Origin: Thermasporomyces sp040195635
GTDB taxonomy: Bacteria; Actinomycetota; Actinomycetes; Propionibacteriales; Actinopolymorphaceae
Direction of reading: 5' to 3'
Assembly (NCBI RefSeq): GCF_040195635.1
Contig: NZ_JBEFTX010000001.1
Location: 372,001 to 436,000 of the forward strand
DNA: 64,000 nucleotides
A program made the translations under genes and the position numbers. The notes under the pieces were generated by a model that saw only the letters and a list, made by a program, of their open reading frames with translations, was not told the origin of the DNA and made no database searches. Numbering within the stretch: the first letter of the stretch is position 1; the number at the start of each line of letters is the position of its first letter. Of the stretch, positions 1 to 7,614 are shown in pieces.

Positions 1-437
1 ATGACCTTCGCCGTTCCGTCGGGCACGCCCTTGACCTCATAGCCCCACTTGCGCGCCAGTTTCAACGCGGTCTCGACGGCCTCCGCTCCGGTGTTCATCG
101 GGAGCACCATCGCGTCGTCGGGCAGGCCCGCGGTGGCGGTGAGCGCGACGAGCTCGGAGCAGAACGGACCGAACTGGTCGTGGTGGAACGCCCGGCTGGT
201 CAGGGTCACCCGGTCCAACTGTTCCCGCGCGGCGGCGAGGAGCAGCGGGTGCCGGTGGCCGAAGTTCAGCGCGGAGTAGCCGGCGAGGCAGTCGAGGTAG
301 CGGCGACCGTCGACGTCGGTCACCCAGGCGCCCTCGGCCTCCGCCACGACGACCGGAAGTGGGTGGTAGTTGTGCGCGGCGTACCGCTCGGCGAGGCCGA
401 TGGCCTCGCCCGCCCGCGAGGTCACGTCGCTGATCAT
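1..437 (-). CDS. rocD: Ornithine aminotransferase, 3' end cut by window edge
   Basis: Pyridoxal-phosphate enzyme that moves the delta-amino group of ornithine to 2-oxoglutarate, giving glutamate semialdehyde. The start is the ATG ending at 437, reading MISDVTSRAGEAIGLAER, and it overlaps the ddaH stop in an ATGA, so the two genes are translationally coupled. Visible parts are the N-terminal segment of a class III aminotransferase and the motif LPMNTGAEAVETALKLARKW, typical of ornithine and related omega-aminotransferases. The catalytic lysine and the C-terminal half lie beyond base 1. Pairing with ddaH suggests a route from arginine or methylarginine towards glutamate. Confidence 0.9.
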   Translation of the reverse strand, partial: MISDVTSRAGEAIGLAERYAAHNYHPLPVVVAEAEGAWVTDVDGRRYLDCLAGYSALNFGHRHPLLLAAAREQLDRVTLTSRAFHHDQFGPFCSELVALTATAGLPDDAMVLPMNTGAEAVETALKLARKWGYEVKGVPDGTAKV

Positions 438-1324
438 CGCCGCTCCCCCTCGCGCTCCCGTGCCGGCCGGATCTCGAGCGTGCAGCACTTCGGGCCGCCA
501 CCGGACTTGCGGAGTTCCGACACGTCGACCGTGACCGGTTCGAAGCCACGCTCGGCGACCTGGCGAGCGAAACTGGTCGCCTGGACCGGGATGACGACGT
601 GGCGCCCGTCGGACACGGCGTTCAGCCCGAGGACCATGGCGTCGGCCTCGTCGGCGAGGATCGCGTGCGGGTACATCTCCCGCAGCGTTTCCTGGCTCTC
701 CGGCGAGAACGCCGGTGGGTAGTACGCGATCGTCTCCTCGTCCAGCACTGCCAGTGCCGTGTCGAGGTGGTACAGCCGGGCGTCGACCAGTTCGAGGGAC
801 ACCACCGGGCGACCGGTGAACTCGGCCAGCTCGCGATGGGCACCCGGCTCGGTCCGGAAACCGGTACCGGCGAGGATCCGGTCGGGCATGGTGAGGAAGT
901 CACCCTCGCCTTCGGCGACCGACAGGGGGACGTAGGTGTCGCGCACCCCCACCGTCGTGCCGTGGGTCTTGAACCAGGCGAGGTAGTGCACCGCCTCGGG
1001 CAGCCGTTGGACGTGCCGGAACCGCGAACCGAACGCCTGGCCGTCGACGACGACGGCGCCGTTCGCGGCGAAAACCATGTCGGGAAGGCCGGGCACCGGG
1101 TCGATCAGGTGCACCTCGTGGCCGAGGTCGACATAGGTCTGCCGGAGCGTCTCCCACTGAGCCAGCGCGCGCTCGCCGTCCACGCACGCGGCCGGGTCGT
1201 CGGGGTGCATCCACGGATTGATGGAGTACGCCACCGTGAAATACCTCGGCCGGCACATGAGATACCGCCGCCGGGTCGCCGCCCGCGTGCTCTGCCTGTG
1301 CATGACCTCACGACGCTCGGTCAT
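434..1324 (-). CDS. ddaH: Dimethylargininase-like guanidino hydrolase (DDAH family)
   Basis: Member of the pentein/amidinotransferase fold, 296 aa from the ATG at 1324. The known reaction of the family is hydrolysis of N-omega-methylated arginine to citrulline plus methylamine; arginine-using relatives exist. Visible motifs are DMVFAANG near residue 82, EGEGDF near 138, a catalytic-type His in LYHLDTA (about 186), and a C-terminal Cys pair (280/281) after GGGPK, where the nucleophile normally lies. The start is chosen because GAGGGG precedes it; an upstream in-frame extension to 1432 has no such site. It is coupled to rocD by an ATGA overlap. Sequence alone does not decide between methylarginine and arginine as substrate. 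Confidence 0.88.
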   Translation of the reverse strand: MTERREVMHRQSTRAATRRRYLMCRPRYFTVAYSINPWMHPDDPAACVDGERALAQWETLRQTYVDLGHEVHLIDPVPGLPDMVFAANGAVVVDGQAFGSRFRHVQRLPEAVHYLAWFKTHGTTVGVRDTYVPLSVAEGEGDFLTMPDRILAGTGFRTEPGAHRELAEFTGRPVVSLELVDARLYHLDTALAVLDEETIAYYPPAFSPESQETLREMYPHAILADEADAMVLGLNAVSDGRHVVIPVQATSFARQVAERGFEPVTVDVSELRKSGGGPKCCTLEIRPAREREGERR

Positions 1325-1343
1325 CGCGCCCCCCTCGCCCCGA

Positions 1344-1375
1344 CGCGTACGTATCGTCGCCCCTTCGCGTACGTA
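1344..1375. repeat. Direct repeat in the ddaH leader
   Basis: CGCGTACGTA occurs at 1344-1353 and again at 1366-1375, a 22-bp period or about two helical turns, 20-50 nt upstream of the ddaH start. Same-face spacing suggests a protein-binding site or promoter element; no known motif was recognised. Confidence 0.35.
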
Positions 1376-1416
1376 CGTCATGAGCGTAGGTCGCCGACCA
1401 GGAGCGATCCAATGCG

Positions 1417-1448
1417 CGCAACGTCCTTCCAAGTAGCGGATCGTTGCG
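1417..1448. promoter_or_regulatory. Candidate AsnC/Lrp operator upstream of ddaH-rocD
   Basis: Inverted repeat CGCAACG (1417-1423) / CGTTGCG (1442-1448) with 18 nt between arms. A related ATTGCGT lies at 1473-1479. It is in the gap between the AsnC-type regulator gene and ddaH, both on the minus strand. AsnC/Lrp octamers commonly bind several imperfect copies near their own target; the assignment is inferred from position and symmetry only. Confidence 0.35.
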
Positions 1449-1517
1449 TCATTTCGGGCACGGGCACCGAATCATTGCGTGGGAGCGGCTCGCGGCCATT
1501 GTGTCCGACGAGAATAC

Positions 1518-1973
1518 TCAGCCGGCCGGCGTGAGACCTGGCCGGTCCAACAGCCGGGTCAGGACCAGAGCACTCTTCGTGCGTACGACATAAGGTTCGG
1601 CGTTCATCCGTTCCAGCACCTCCTCGAAGTGGCGGATGTCGGCCGCGAGCACGTGGACGAGCGCGTCTGCCTCCCCGGTGAGCGTGCAGGCCGAGACCAC
1701 CTCCGGGAACCTCGCGACCCCGTCGCGGATCGTCGTCGGCGAGGTCTTGCCCTGGCAGTACAGCTCGACGTAGGCCTCGGTCGTCCAACCCAGCGCCTCC
1801 GGTTCGACCTTCGCCGTGAAGCCGGTGATCGCACCCGACTGGCGCAGCCGGTCCACCCGGCGCTTGACCGCGGGCGCCGACAGGCCCACCTTGGCGCCGA
1901 TGTCGGCGAAGCTCGCCCGACCGTCGTCGAGGAGGAGCGAGACGATCCGTTCGTCGAGGGTGTCAAGCCGCAC
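1518..1973 (-). CDS. AsnC/Lrp-family transcriptional regulator
   Basis: A 151-aa protein of normal Lrp length. It has an N-terminal winged helix-turn-helix (residues about 4-60, with LDTLDERIVSLLLDDGR and GLSAPAVKRRVDRLR as recognition helix) and a C-terminal RAM/AsnC ligand-binding domain (about 65-145, including SACTLTGEADALVHV). It lies directly upstream of ddaH-rocD on the same strand and diverges from the kinase gene starting at 2064. By family and position it probably senses an amino acid such as arginine, ornithine or lysine and controls ddaH-rocD; the ligand is inferred. Confidence 0.9.
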   Translation of the reverse strand: MRLDTLDERIVSLLLDDGRASFADIGAKVGLSAPAVKRRVDRLRQSGAITGFTAKVEPEALGWTTEAYVELYCQGKTSPTTIRDGVARFPEVVSACTLTGEADALVHVLAADIRHFEEVLERMNAEPYVVRTKSALVLTRLLDRPGLTPAG

Positions 1974-2050
1974 AGGTCACGCTCCTTCGCGGGATCGCGG
2001 TCGACCATGGCAACCGAACCTGCCGCACCTGGTCGATCAAGGGTGTCCCC

Positions 2051-2056
2051 TAGTCT
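2051..2056 (+). promoter_or_regulatory. -10 hexamer TAGTCT, probable leaderless transcript
   Basis: TAGTCT ends 7 nt before the kinase ATG at 2064, and no ribosome binding site is visible. This spacing is typical of actinobacterial leaderless mRNAs. No good -35 match was seen. Confidence 0.4.
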
Positions 2057-2063
2057 GCGGGTC

Positions 2064-2654
2064 ATGTCTCCGCGCCGGCTCGTCGTCCTGGTCAATGGCC
2101 TACCCGCCGCGGGCAAGTCGACGCTCGCCCCGAAGCTCGCGCGGGCGCTCGGCCTCCCGCTGTTGAGCAAGGATGTCATCAAGGAGACGCACGCCGACGT
2201 GCTCGGCGTCGCCTCCCCGGACGGCCGGACACAACGGCAGTGGAACGCCGCCCTGGGACGTGCCGCGAGCGAGACCATGTGGTCCCTGCTGGCGTACGCA
2301 CCGGCAGGAGCGGTCCTGGAGAGCTCCTGGCGGGCGGACGTCCGCCCGCTCGTGCAAGCGGGCCTCACCCACGCCGGCGTCAGCTGCCCGGTGGAGGTGT
2401 GGTGTGACGTCTCACCCGAGCTTGCCTGGTCGCGGTACGTCGCGCGGGCGAAGTCGTCCCATCCGATCCACGGCGCCCTGATGAGCCACGGCGAGGAGTG
2501 GGCGCGGATGGTGGAACACGCGCAGCCACTGGCGCTCGGCCCCGTTCGCAGGGTCGACACGAGCCGCGACGTCGACGTCGACCAGCTGGCCGCCTGGTGC
2601 GAGTCCTCGGACCAGTCTTGGGAGAATGGTCGAAGCCCACATCCAGGAGGTTGA
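2064..2654 (+). CDS. P-loop AAA-type kinase, small-molecule phosphotransferase-like
   Basis: A 196-aa protein starting MSPRRLVVLVNGLPAAGKST. It has a Walker A loop at residues about 10-17 and the following LLSKDVIKETHADVLG segment, typical of zeta-toxin/chloramphenicol-phosphotransferase-like and gluconate-kinase-like single-domain kinases. The family phosphorylates small molecules with ATP; the substrate is unknown here. The ATG at 2064 is chosen because a -10 box sits at leaderless distance; a longer frame exists upstream without a start signal. Its stop lies inside the ribosome binding site of the next gene, so the two are probably co-transcribed. Confidence 0.7.
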   Translation: MSPRRLVVLVNGLPAAGKSTLAPKLARALGLPLLSKDVIKETHADVLGVASPDGRTQRQWNAALGRAASETMWSLLAYAPAGAVLESSWRADVRPLVQAGLTHAGVSCPVEVWCDVSPELAWSRYVARAKSSHPIHGALMSHGEEWARMVEHAQPLALGPVRRVDTSRDVDVDQLAAWCESSDQSWENGRSPHPGG

Positions 2655-2660
2655 CGAGCC

Positions 2661-3762
2661 ATGGCAACCACACCAGTCCGCGTCGGGATCGTGGGTGCCA
2701 CCGTCACGACCGGCGGCAGCGGCTGGGGAGCCAATGCGCACGTGCCCGCGCTGCAGGCCCTTCCCGAGTTCGAACTCAAGGCCGTCTGCACCTCACGCGA
2801 AGACACTGCGCGGGCCTCTGCACAGGCGTTCGGCGCCGAGTTGGCGTTCCACGACATCGACGAGATGGTCGCCCACCCGGACGTCGACCTCGTTGCCGTC
2901 GTGGTCCGTGTGCCCTGGCACCGTGACCTGGTGATGGCCGGGCTGCGCGCCGGGAAGCCGGTCTTCTGCGAGTGGCCACTTGGCGCCAATCTCACCGAGG
3001 CATAAGGAGATGACCGACGCCGCTCGTGAGCGGTCACTGCGCACGATGGTGGGGCTCCAGGCGCGCAGCGACTCCCACGTCAGGTATGCCCGCGACCTCA
3101 TCGCGGACGGCTACGTCGGTGAGGTGTTGGTCGCGAACGTCACGGTCAAACCCCAGGCGATCACCGAGCGGGGCACGGGACGTATCTGGCAGGCCGACCT
3201 CGCGAACGGGGCGAACCCGCTCACCATCCCCGGTGGCCACACCATCGACGCGCTGTGCTTCCTGCTCGGCGAGTTCGCGGAGGTGTCGGCGCGGGTGGCG
3301 ACCCGGATACGGCACTGGCGGCACACCGACACCGGTGAAGAGGTCCGCGTCACCGCTCCCGACAGCATCAGCGTGGCCGGTCGCCTGGTGGGTGACGCCG
3401 AGGTCGCCGTCCAGGTTGCCACCGTGCCGACGAACCCGACCGGCACGCGGATCGAGATCCACGGCAGCGAGGGGAGTCTGGTTCTCACCGGCCCGTCTGC
3501 CCAGATCGGTCCCAACCAGCTCGTCGGCGCGCGTGGCTCGGACCCGATGACCGAGCTCACCCCGCCGGCGCGCTACACACCGATCCCGGGCGACACTCCG
3601 GCGGGCAGCCCGTGGAACGTGGCACAGGCCTACCACCGCATCGCCCATGCGTTACGCGACGGCGAACCTTACGACCCTGACTTCGCCCAGGCACTTCGAC
3701 GCCACCGCCTCATCGAGGCGATCGGGCGCTCGTCGCAGGAACGACGCGCCGTCGCACTCTGA
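2661..3762 (+). pseudogene. Gfo/Idh/MocA oxidoreductase broken by a one-base frameshift
   Basis: NAD(P)-dependent sugar or inositol dehydrogenase-like protein in two frames. The first part (2661-3005) has the Rossmann start VGIVGATVTTGGSGWGANA and the CEWPLG motif. The second (from about 3004) continues RTMVGLQARSDSHVRYARD and the GGHTIDALCFLLGEF substrate-domain motif through to the normal C-terminus. Removing the T at 3003 joins them as LTEAKEMTDAARER, exactly the expected helix, so a single-base insertion (mutation or sequencing error) explains the break. GGAGG precedes the ATG at 2661. Intact length would be about 366 aa, normal for the family. Confidence 0.85.
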
Positions 3763-3778
3763 TCGGCGAGCGTGGCCG

Positions 3779-4072
3779 TCAGGAGGTCTCGGCGCCTTCC
3801 TCCTGGGACTTCCGGGCACCCGCATGCGCGACGTCCTCGGCGCTGTAGCGCGGCGGTCGACCGGTGCCCAGGCCGGCGCTCGAGAGGATCTTGCCGATGA
3901 CCAGGCCCACCAACGGCACGCCGACCGCACCGACGAAGAACAGCCACCACTCCGCCATGACGACAGCCACACCGGCCACCACGGAGCCGAGGAAGATGAT
4001 CGTGACGGTCGTCCAGGCCGCTGGACTGTTGCCGTGACCTGGGTGAATCGAACCGCCCGGTGCGTCCGACAT
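3779..4072 (-). CDS. HGxxPAAW-family small membrane protein
   Basis: A 97-aa protein from the ATG at 4072, which is preceded by GGAGAGG. It shows the family motif HGNSPAAW near residue 14, two hydrophobic segments (about 20-42 and 45-66) and a polar C-terminal tail. The family is found beside trpE in actinobacteria; its function is unknown. It lies downstream of the TIGR02234 gene on the same strand with a 91-nt gap, and its 3' end faces the oxidoreductase pseudogene. The trpC/trpB/trpA genes usually expected next are missing here. Confidence 0.85.
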   Translation of the reverse strand: MSDAPGGSIHPGHGNSPAAWTTVTIIFLGSVVAGVAVVMAEWWLFFVGAVGVPLVGLVIGKILSSAGLGTGRPPRYSAEDVAHAGARKSQEEGAETS

Positions 4073-4163
4073 TCGTACCTCTCCTTCGCCCGTTGCCTTC
4101 ATCATTGTCTCCCGCGTCCCAGATCTGCCGGCCGAGGGGGCGGCGATCACGGCGGGGTGGTCC

Positions 4164-4853
4164 TCAGCCGCGGGTGGTCGGGTCCTCGCCCCGGTCAAGC
4201 GCGGCCCAGGCATCATCGGCCACTGGGTGGCTGGACCGCTCCGGCGGAGCCGACCCGGTTGCCCGCGCTGCCCTGGTGGCGCGAGACGACTCGGTGGCGC
4301 CGGCCGGTCTGGTGGAGCGGGCCGGTCTGGTGGAGCGGGCCACCCCGGAGCCACCCGGCGCGTCGTACCGGCTGCCCATCGCGGGCCAGCGGGAACCACC
4401 GAGTGCGGTCAAAAGGCCACCGACGGTGACAAGTACGCCGGCCACGCAGCCGACCACCGGCCAGCCGCTCGTCGCCCGCGCCGACGCGTGCACGGTGAGG
4501 GTCGGGTCCCCCACCGCCGTCGCGAGCGCGTTGTCGGCGATCGCGGAGTCCTGGAGCCAGAACGCCACGCAGGCCGCCACCATCGCCACACCGGTGAGGA
4601 CGAGGACGACGCCCACGATCCGCCGGGCGGAGCGGCGGGTGGCGAGTACCGCCAGGAGCCCGGCCAGCCCGACCAGGCCGGCGGCGCGGACGAGGGGTGC
4701 GGCCTCTCCCCCACCCACCACCACCCGAACGGCCGGGTAGTCGGGGACAGCCCACTCGGCACTCACCCACGTACGACCCGCCGCGAACAACGCCAGCGCG
4801 GCACCCGCCAGAACCAGGACGAGTGCGACCGTCATCTCCCGCCGGGGCGTCAT
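4164..4853 (-). CDS. Trp-region conserved membrane protein (TIGR02234)
   Basis: A 229-aa integral membrane protein with four hydrophobic stretches (about 8-26, 56-72, 81-101 and 130-152). Its long polar C-terminal tail is rich in Arg, Ser, Thr and Pro and has short imperfect repeats (VARSTRPARSTRPAGATESS). It starts at an ATG overlapping the trpE stop (ATGA), so it is translationally coupled to trpE. The family is conserved in actinobacterial tryptophan loci; a role in tryptophan transport or enzyme anchoring has been guessed but is not established. Confidence 0.85.
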   Translation of the reverse strand: MTPRREMTVALVLVLAGAALALFAAGRTWVSAEWAVPDYPAVRVVVGGGEAAPLVRAAGLVGLAGLLAVLATRRSARRIVGVVLVLTGVAMVAACVAFWLQDSAIADNALATAVGDPTLTVHASARATSGWPVVGCVAGVLVTVGGLLTALGGSRWPAMGSRYDAPGGSGVARSTRPARSTRPAGATESSRATRAARATGSAPPERSSHPVADDAWAALDRGEDPTTRG

Positions 4854-6355
4854 GGCTGCGTGAACGTCTCCGCGACCGCCACGGCCCGCAGGGCCGCCGC
4901 CGCCTTGCTTCGGGTCTCGGCGTCCTCGGCGAGTGGGTCGGAGTCGGCGACGATGCCGCCGCCGGCCTGGACGTAGGCCACGCCCTCGCGCAGCAGGGCG
5001 GTACGAATGGCGATGGCGGCGTCGAGGTCCCCCGCGAAGTCGAGATAGCCGACGACGCCGCCGTACAGCCCCCGGCGGGTCGGCTCGAGCTCCTCGATGA
5101 TCTCCATCGCCCGGGGCTTCGGCGCGCCCGACAGCGTCCCCGCCGGGAAGCAGGCGCACAACGCGTCGAACGCCGTCCTGTCCTCCGCCAGGCGCCCGAC
5201 GACCGTCGACTCCAGATGCATCACGTGGCTGTAGCGGCGGACCGTCATGAAGTCGACGACCTCGACGGTCCCGGGCGCGCAGACGCGGCCGAGGTCATTG
5301 CGGCCGAGGTCGACCAGCATGAGGTGCTCGGCGCGTTCCTTCGCATCCGCGAGCAGCTCGACTTCCAGGGCGTGGTCGTGTTCGGGGGTGCTGCCGCGGG
5401 GTCGGGTGCCCGCGATCGGATGCGTCATCGCCTTCTCGCCGGTCACCGTCACGAGCGCCTCGGGGCTCGACCCCACGATGTCGAAGTCGTCGTAGCGCAG
5501 GAGGTACATGTAGGGCGACGGGTTCGAGAACCTCAGCACGCGGTAGATGTCGAAGGCGCGCGCCGCCGTCCGGCGCTCGAAGCGCTGGGACACCACGACC
5601 TGGAACGCCTCACCGGCGCGGATCTCCTCCTTCGCCCGCTCGACCGCCGCCATGTGCTCGGCCTGAGTCCGGCGCCGTTCGTACGCCGGATCGGCCTGCA
5701 GGTCGGCGGCCGCGACGAACGACGGCGTCGGCTGGCTGAGGGCCTTGGTCATCGTGTCGAGCCGCTCTACCGCGTCGGCCCACGCCTCGTCGACCCGCTC
5801 GGGACTGTCGTCCCAGTTCACGGCATTGGCGATCAGGAGCAGCGTGCCGTCCTCGTGGTCGAGAACCGCGAGGTCCGTGGCCAGCATGAGCGAGAGCTCA
5901 GGAAGGTGCAGGTCGTCGGTGGTGAGGTCGGGCAGGCGTTCGAGCCGGCGTACGGCGTCGTAGCCGATGTAGCCCACCAGACCTCCGGTGAGCGGCGGCA
6001 GGTCGGGAAGGTGCGGCGTGTGCAGACGGGTGAGCGTCTCCCGGACCGCTTCGAGCGGGTCTCCGCCTTCGGGCAGGCCGACCGGTGGGGTGCCGAGCCA
6101 GTGCGCGGCACCATCGCGCTCGGTCAGGGTGGCGGCGGAATGGACGCCCACGAACGAATAGCGCCCCCACACCCCACCCTGTTCGGCGGACTCGAGCAGG
6201 AAGGTTCCCGGCTCGTCGCGGGCGAGCTTGGCGTAGACACCGAGCGGCGTCTCCGCATCGGCGAGCAACCTCCGCGTGACCGGGATGACCCGCAGGTTCC
6301 GGGCAAGGTCGCGGAATCCCGCCAGATCGGGGCTTGTCGTACCGAGCATCGTCAC
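4850..6355 (-). CDS. trpE: Anthranilate synthase component I
   Basis: First committed enzyme of tryptophan synthesis: chorismate plus ammonia to anthranilate. At 501 aa it has the expected length. The N-terminal domain carries LLESAEQGGVWGRYSFVG, part of the tryptophan feedback site. The chorismate-binding domain shows HPIAGTRPRG, DLGRNDLGRV, the FPAGTLSGAPKPRAMEII motif and a C-terminal QAGGGIVADSDP. The start is the GTG at 6355, with GGGAG 7 nt upstream and a GTGA overlap with the hisI stop. The glutaminase partner trpG is not in the window. Confidence 0.96.
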   Translation of the reverse strand: MTMLGTTSPDLAGFRDLARNLRVIPVTRRLLADAETPLGVYAKLARDEPGTFLLESAEQGGVWGRYSFVGVHSAATLTERDGAAHWLGTPPVGLPEGGDPLEAVRETLTRLHTPHLPDLPPLTGGLVGYIGYDAVRRLERLPDLTTDDLHLPELSLMLATDLAVLDHEDGTLLLIANAVNWDDSPERVDEAWADAVERLDTMTKALSQPTPSFVAAADLQADPAYERRRTQAEHMAAVERAKEEIRAGEAFQVVVSQRFERRTAARAFDIYRVLRFSNPSPYMYLLRYDDFDIVGSSPEALVTVTGEKAMTHPIAGTRPRGSTPEHDHALEVELLADAKERAEHLMLVDLGRNDLGRVCAPGTVEVVDFMTVRRYSHVMHLESTVVGRLAEDRTAFDALCACFPAGTLSGAPKPRAMEIIEELEPTRRGLYGGVVGYLDFAGDLDAAIAIRTALLREGVAYVQAGGGIVADSDPLAEDAETRSKAAAALRAVAVAETFTQP

Positions 6356-6756
6356 CGGGGCACTCCCTGCGGGGTGGGTACGCCGACGACGGCATCCAGC
6401 AGGTCGGCGTCGAAGCACGTGCGGTCCCCGGTGTGGCAGGCCGGTCCCTCCTGGTCGACCTTGACCAAAATGCTGTCGCCGTCGCAGTCAAGGCGTACCT
6501 CCTTGACCCACTGGCGGTGCCCGGAAGTCTCGCCTTTGACCCAGTACGCCCGGCGGCTCCGGCTCCAGAACGTCGTACGCCCGGTCGTGAGCGTGCGGTG
6601 CAGCGCCTCGTCGTCCATCCAGCCCACCATCAGGACCTCGCCGGAGTCGTGGCGCTGGACGACCGCGACAACGAGTCCCTGGGCGTCGCGCGAGAGACGT
6701 GCCGCGATCTCGGGGTCGAGACCGCTGGAGGGTGCGAGCGGTGTGTCACCGGGCAT
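6352..6756 (-). CDS. hisI: Phosphoribosyl-AMP cyclohydrolase
   Basis: Third step of histidine synthesis, opening the adenine ring of phosphoribosyl-AMP. About 134 aa. Visible signatures are VGWMDDEALHRTLTTGR, TFWSRSRRAYWVKGETSGH, the metal-binding LDCDGDSILVKVDQEGPACH and a final Cys in DRTCF. The stop overlaps the trpE start (GTGA). The start is not certain: ATGs at 6756 and 6765 are both possible, neither with a good ribosome site. It stands apart from the main his cluster at 48.6-54.4 kb, and no hisE is fused to it. Confidence 0.93.
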   Translation of the reverse strand: MPGDTPLAPSSGLDPEIAARLSRDAQGLVVAVVQRHDSGEVLMVGWMDDEALHRTLTTGRTTFWSRSRRAYWVKGETSGHRQWVKEVRLDCDGDSILVKVDQEGPACHTGDRTCFDADLLDAVVGVPTPQGVPR

Positions 6757-6823
6757 GGCCGCCATTGTCGCCGGTGGGTCGGACGGCTTCCGGCCCGGGT
6801 GCACCCGGACGCATCATGGAAAC

Positions 6824-7282
6824 GTGACCACCGAGCCAGCTCCGACGCAGGTGCACCTGAGCGGCCGATGGCCGGTGCCCAGCAGCCTGCTGGTGGTGGC
6901 GGCGGTCGTCGTGCTCGCGTGGCTCGGATCTGGCCTTCGTCCGCACACCTGGCCGTCGACCGCTCTCGTCGTCACCACAGCGCTGGGCGTCGGCATCCTG
7001 GCGTTGCGCCGGACCAGGTCCCGGGCACCAACCGGAACGCAGACGCGGCGACGCGTGGCCACGCCACGGCTGCGGCGGGCGGTCATCTGCTGGGCGGTCC
7101 TACTCGCGGCCGCGCTCATGTGGGAGACGTACGCCTTCATCCACCAGCCGGCATGGAACGTCAGCAGCGCCGACTACCCCACCTTGTCGGTCCTGCTGGA
7201 TCCGCTGCTGGAGCTGCGGCCGGTCCGGTTCGTCGCCTGGCTCGCGTGGCTCGGTGCGGGGTTTCGATTGGCGCGACCGTGA
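6824..7282 (+). CDS. Hypothetical membrane protein, four transmembrane segments
   Basis: A 152-aa protein of no recognised function, starting at the GTG at 6824 (VTTEPAPTQVHLSGRWPVP). Hydrophobic helices lie at about 21-39, 45-60, 87-104 and 133-147, with a basic RRTRSRAPTGTQTRRR loop between the second and third. It diverges from hisI and ends in a GTGA overlap with the next small membrane gene, so the two are probably made together and may form a complex. The start could be further downstream, as no clear ribosome site is seen. Confidence 0.65.
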   Translation: MTTEPAPTQVHLSGRWPVPSSLLVVAAVVVLAWLGSGLRPHTWPSTALVVTTALGVGILALRRTRSRAPTGTQTRRRVATPRLRRAVICWAVLLAAALMWETYAFIHQPAWNVSSADYPTLSVLLDPLLELRPVRFVAWLAWLGAGFRLARP

Positions 7283-7479
7283 CCACCCGGCTCGTCGTGA
7301 TCGCCGGCTTCGTGGTGCTGTTCCTGCTCGCCTGCTCCCTGGTCATCCTGGCGCGGATCCGCCGAGTGCAGCTGGCCACTCTCGGAGAGGCCCTCGCCCA
7401 CGTGATGGTGCGTGCGGAGGTCCGGATCCTCGTGCTCTGCGCCTGGGCCTGGTTGGGCTGGCACGCTCTGGCCCGCTGA
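7279..7479 (+). CDS. Small DUF6186-like membrane protein
   Basis: A 66-aa protein starting at a GTG that overlaps the previous stop. One strong N-terminal helix (VIAGFVVLFLLACSLVILA) is followed by a basic turn, LATLGEALAHVMVR, and a second Trp-rich helix (LVLCAWAWLGWHALAR). The pattern matches the short actinobacterial DUF6186 family, whose role is unknown. Translational coupling with the preceding membrane protein suggests a functional pair. Confidence 0.7.
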   Translation: MTTRLVVIAGFVVLFLLACSLVILARIRRVQLATLGEALAHVMVRAEVRILVLCAWAWLGWHALAR

Positions 7480-7614
7480 AGCCGACCCGTCGCGCGGCGT
7501 CGCTCGCACGGCGCATCGCGGGTGTGCGTGTCAGGTCACGACTCGGGTCCGGAGCGAGGCAGTGACGCCGACCCGGAACGGGAGGCCGCGGAACTCGTGG
7601 CAGGCTGACCGACC

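Noticed and set aside
2980..3010. Separate gene starting MAPISPRHKEM
   Set aside because: The start lacks a ribosome site and the sequence before MTDAARER is out-of-frame reading of the oxidoreductase; a frameshift explains it better.
4697..6820. Long plus-strand open frame over trpE and hisI
   Set aside because: It is the GC-driven mirror of two clear genes; its translation is Arg/His/Pro/Gly-rich with no domain. Only the last part (from 6824) is a real gene.
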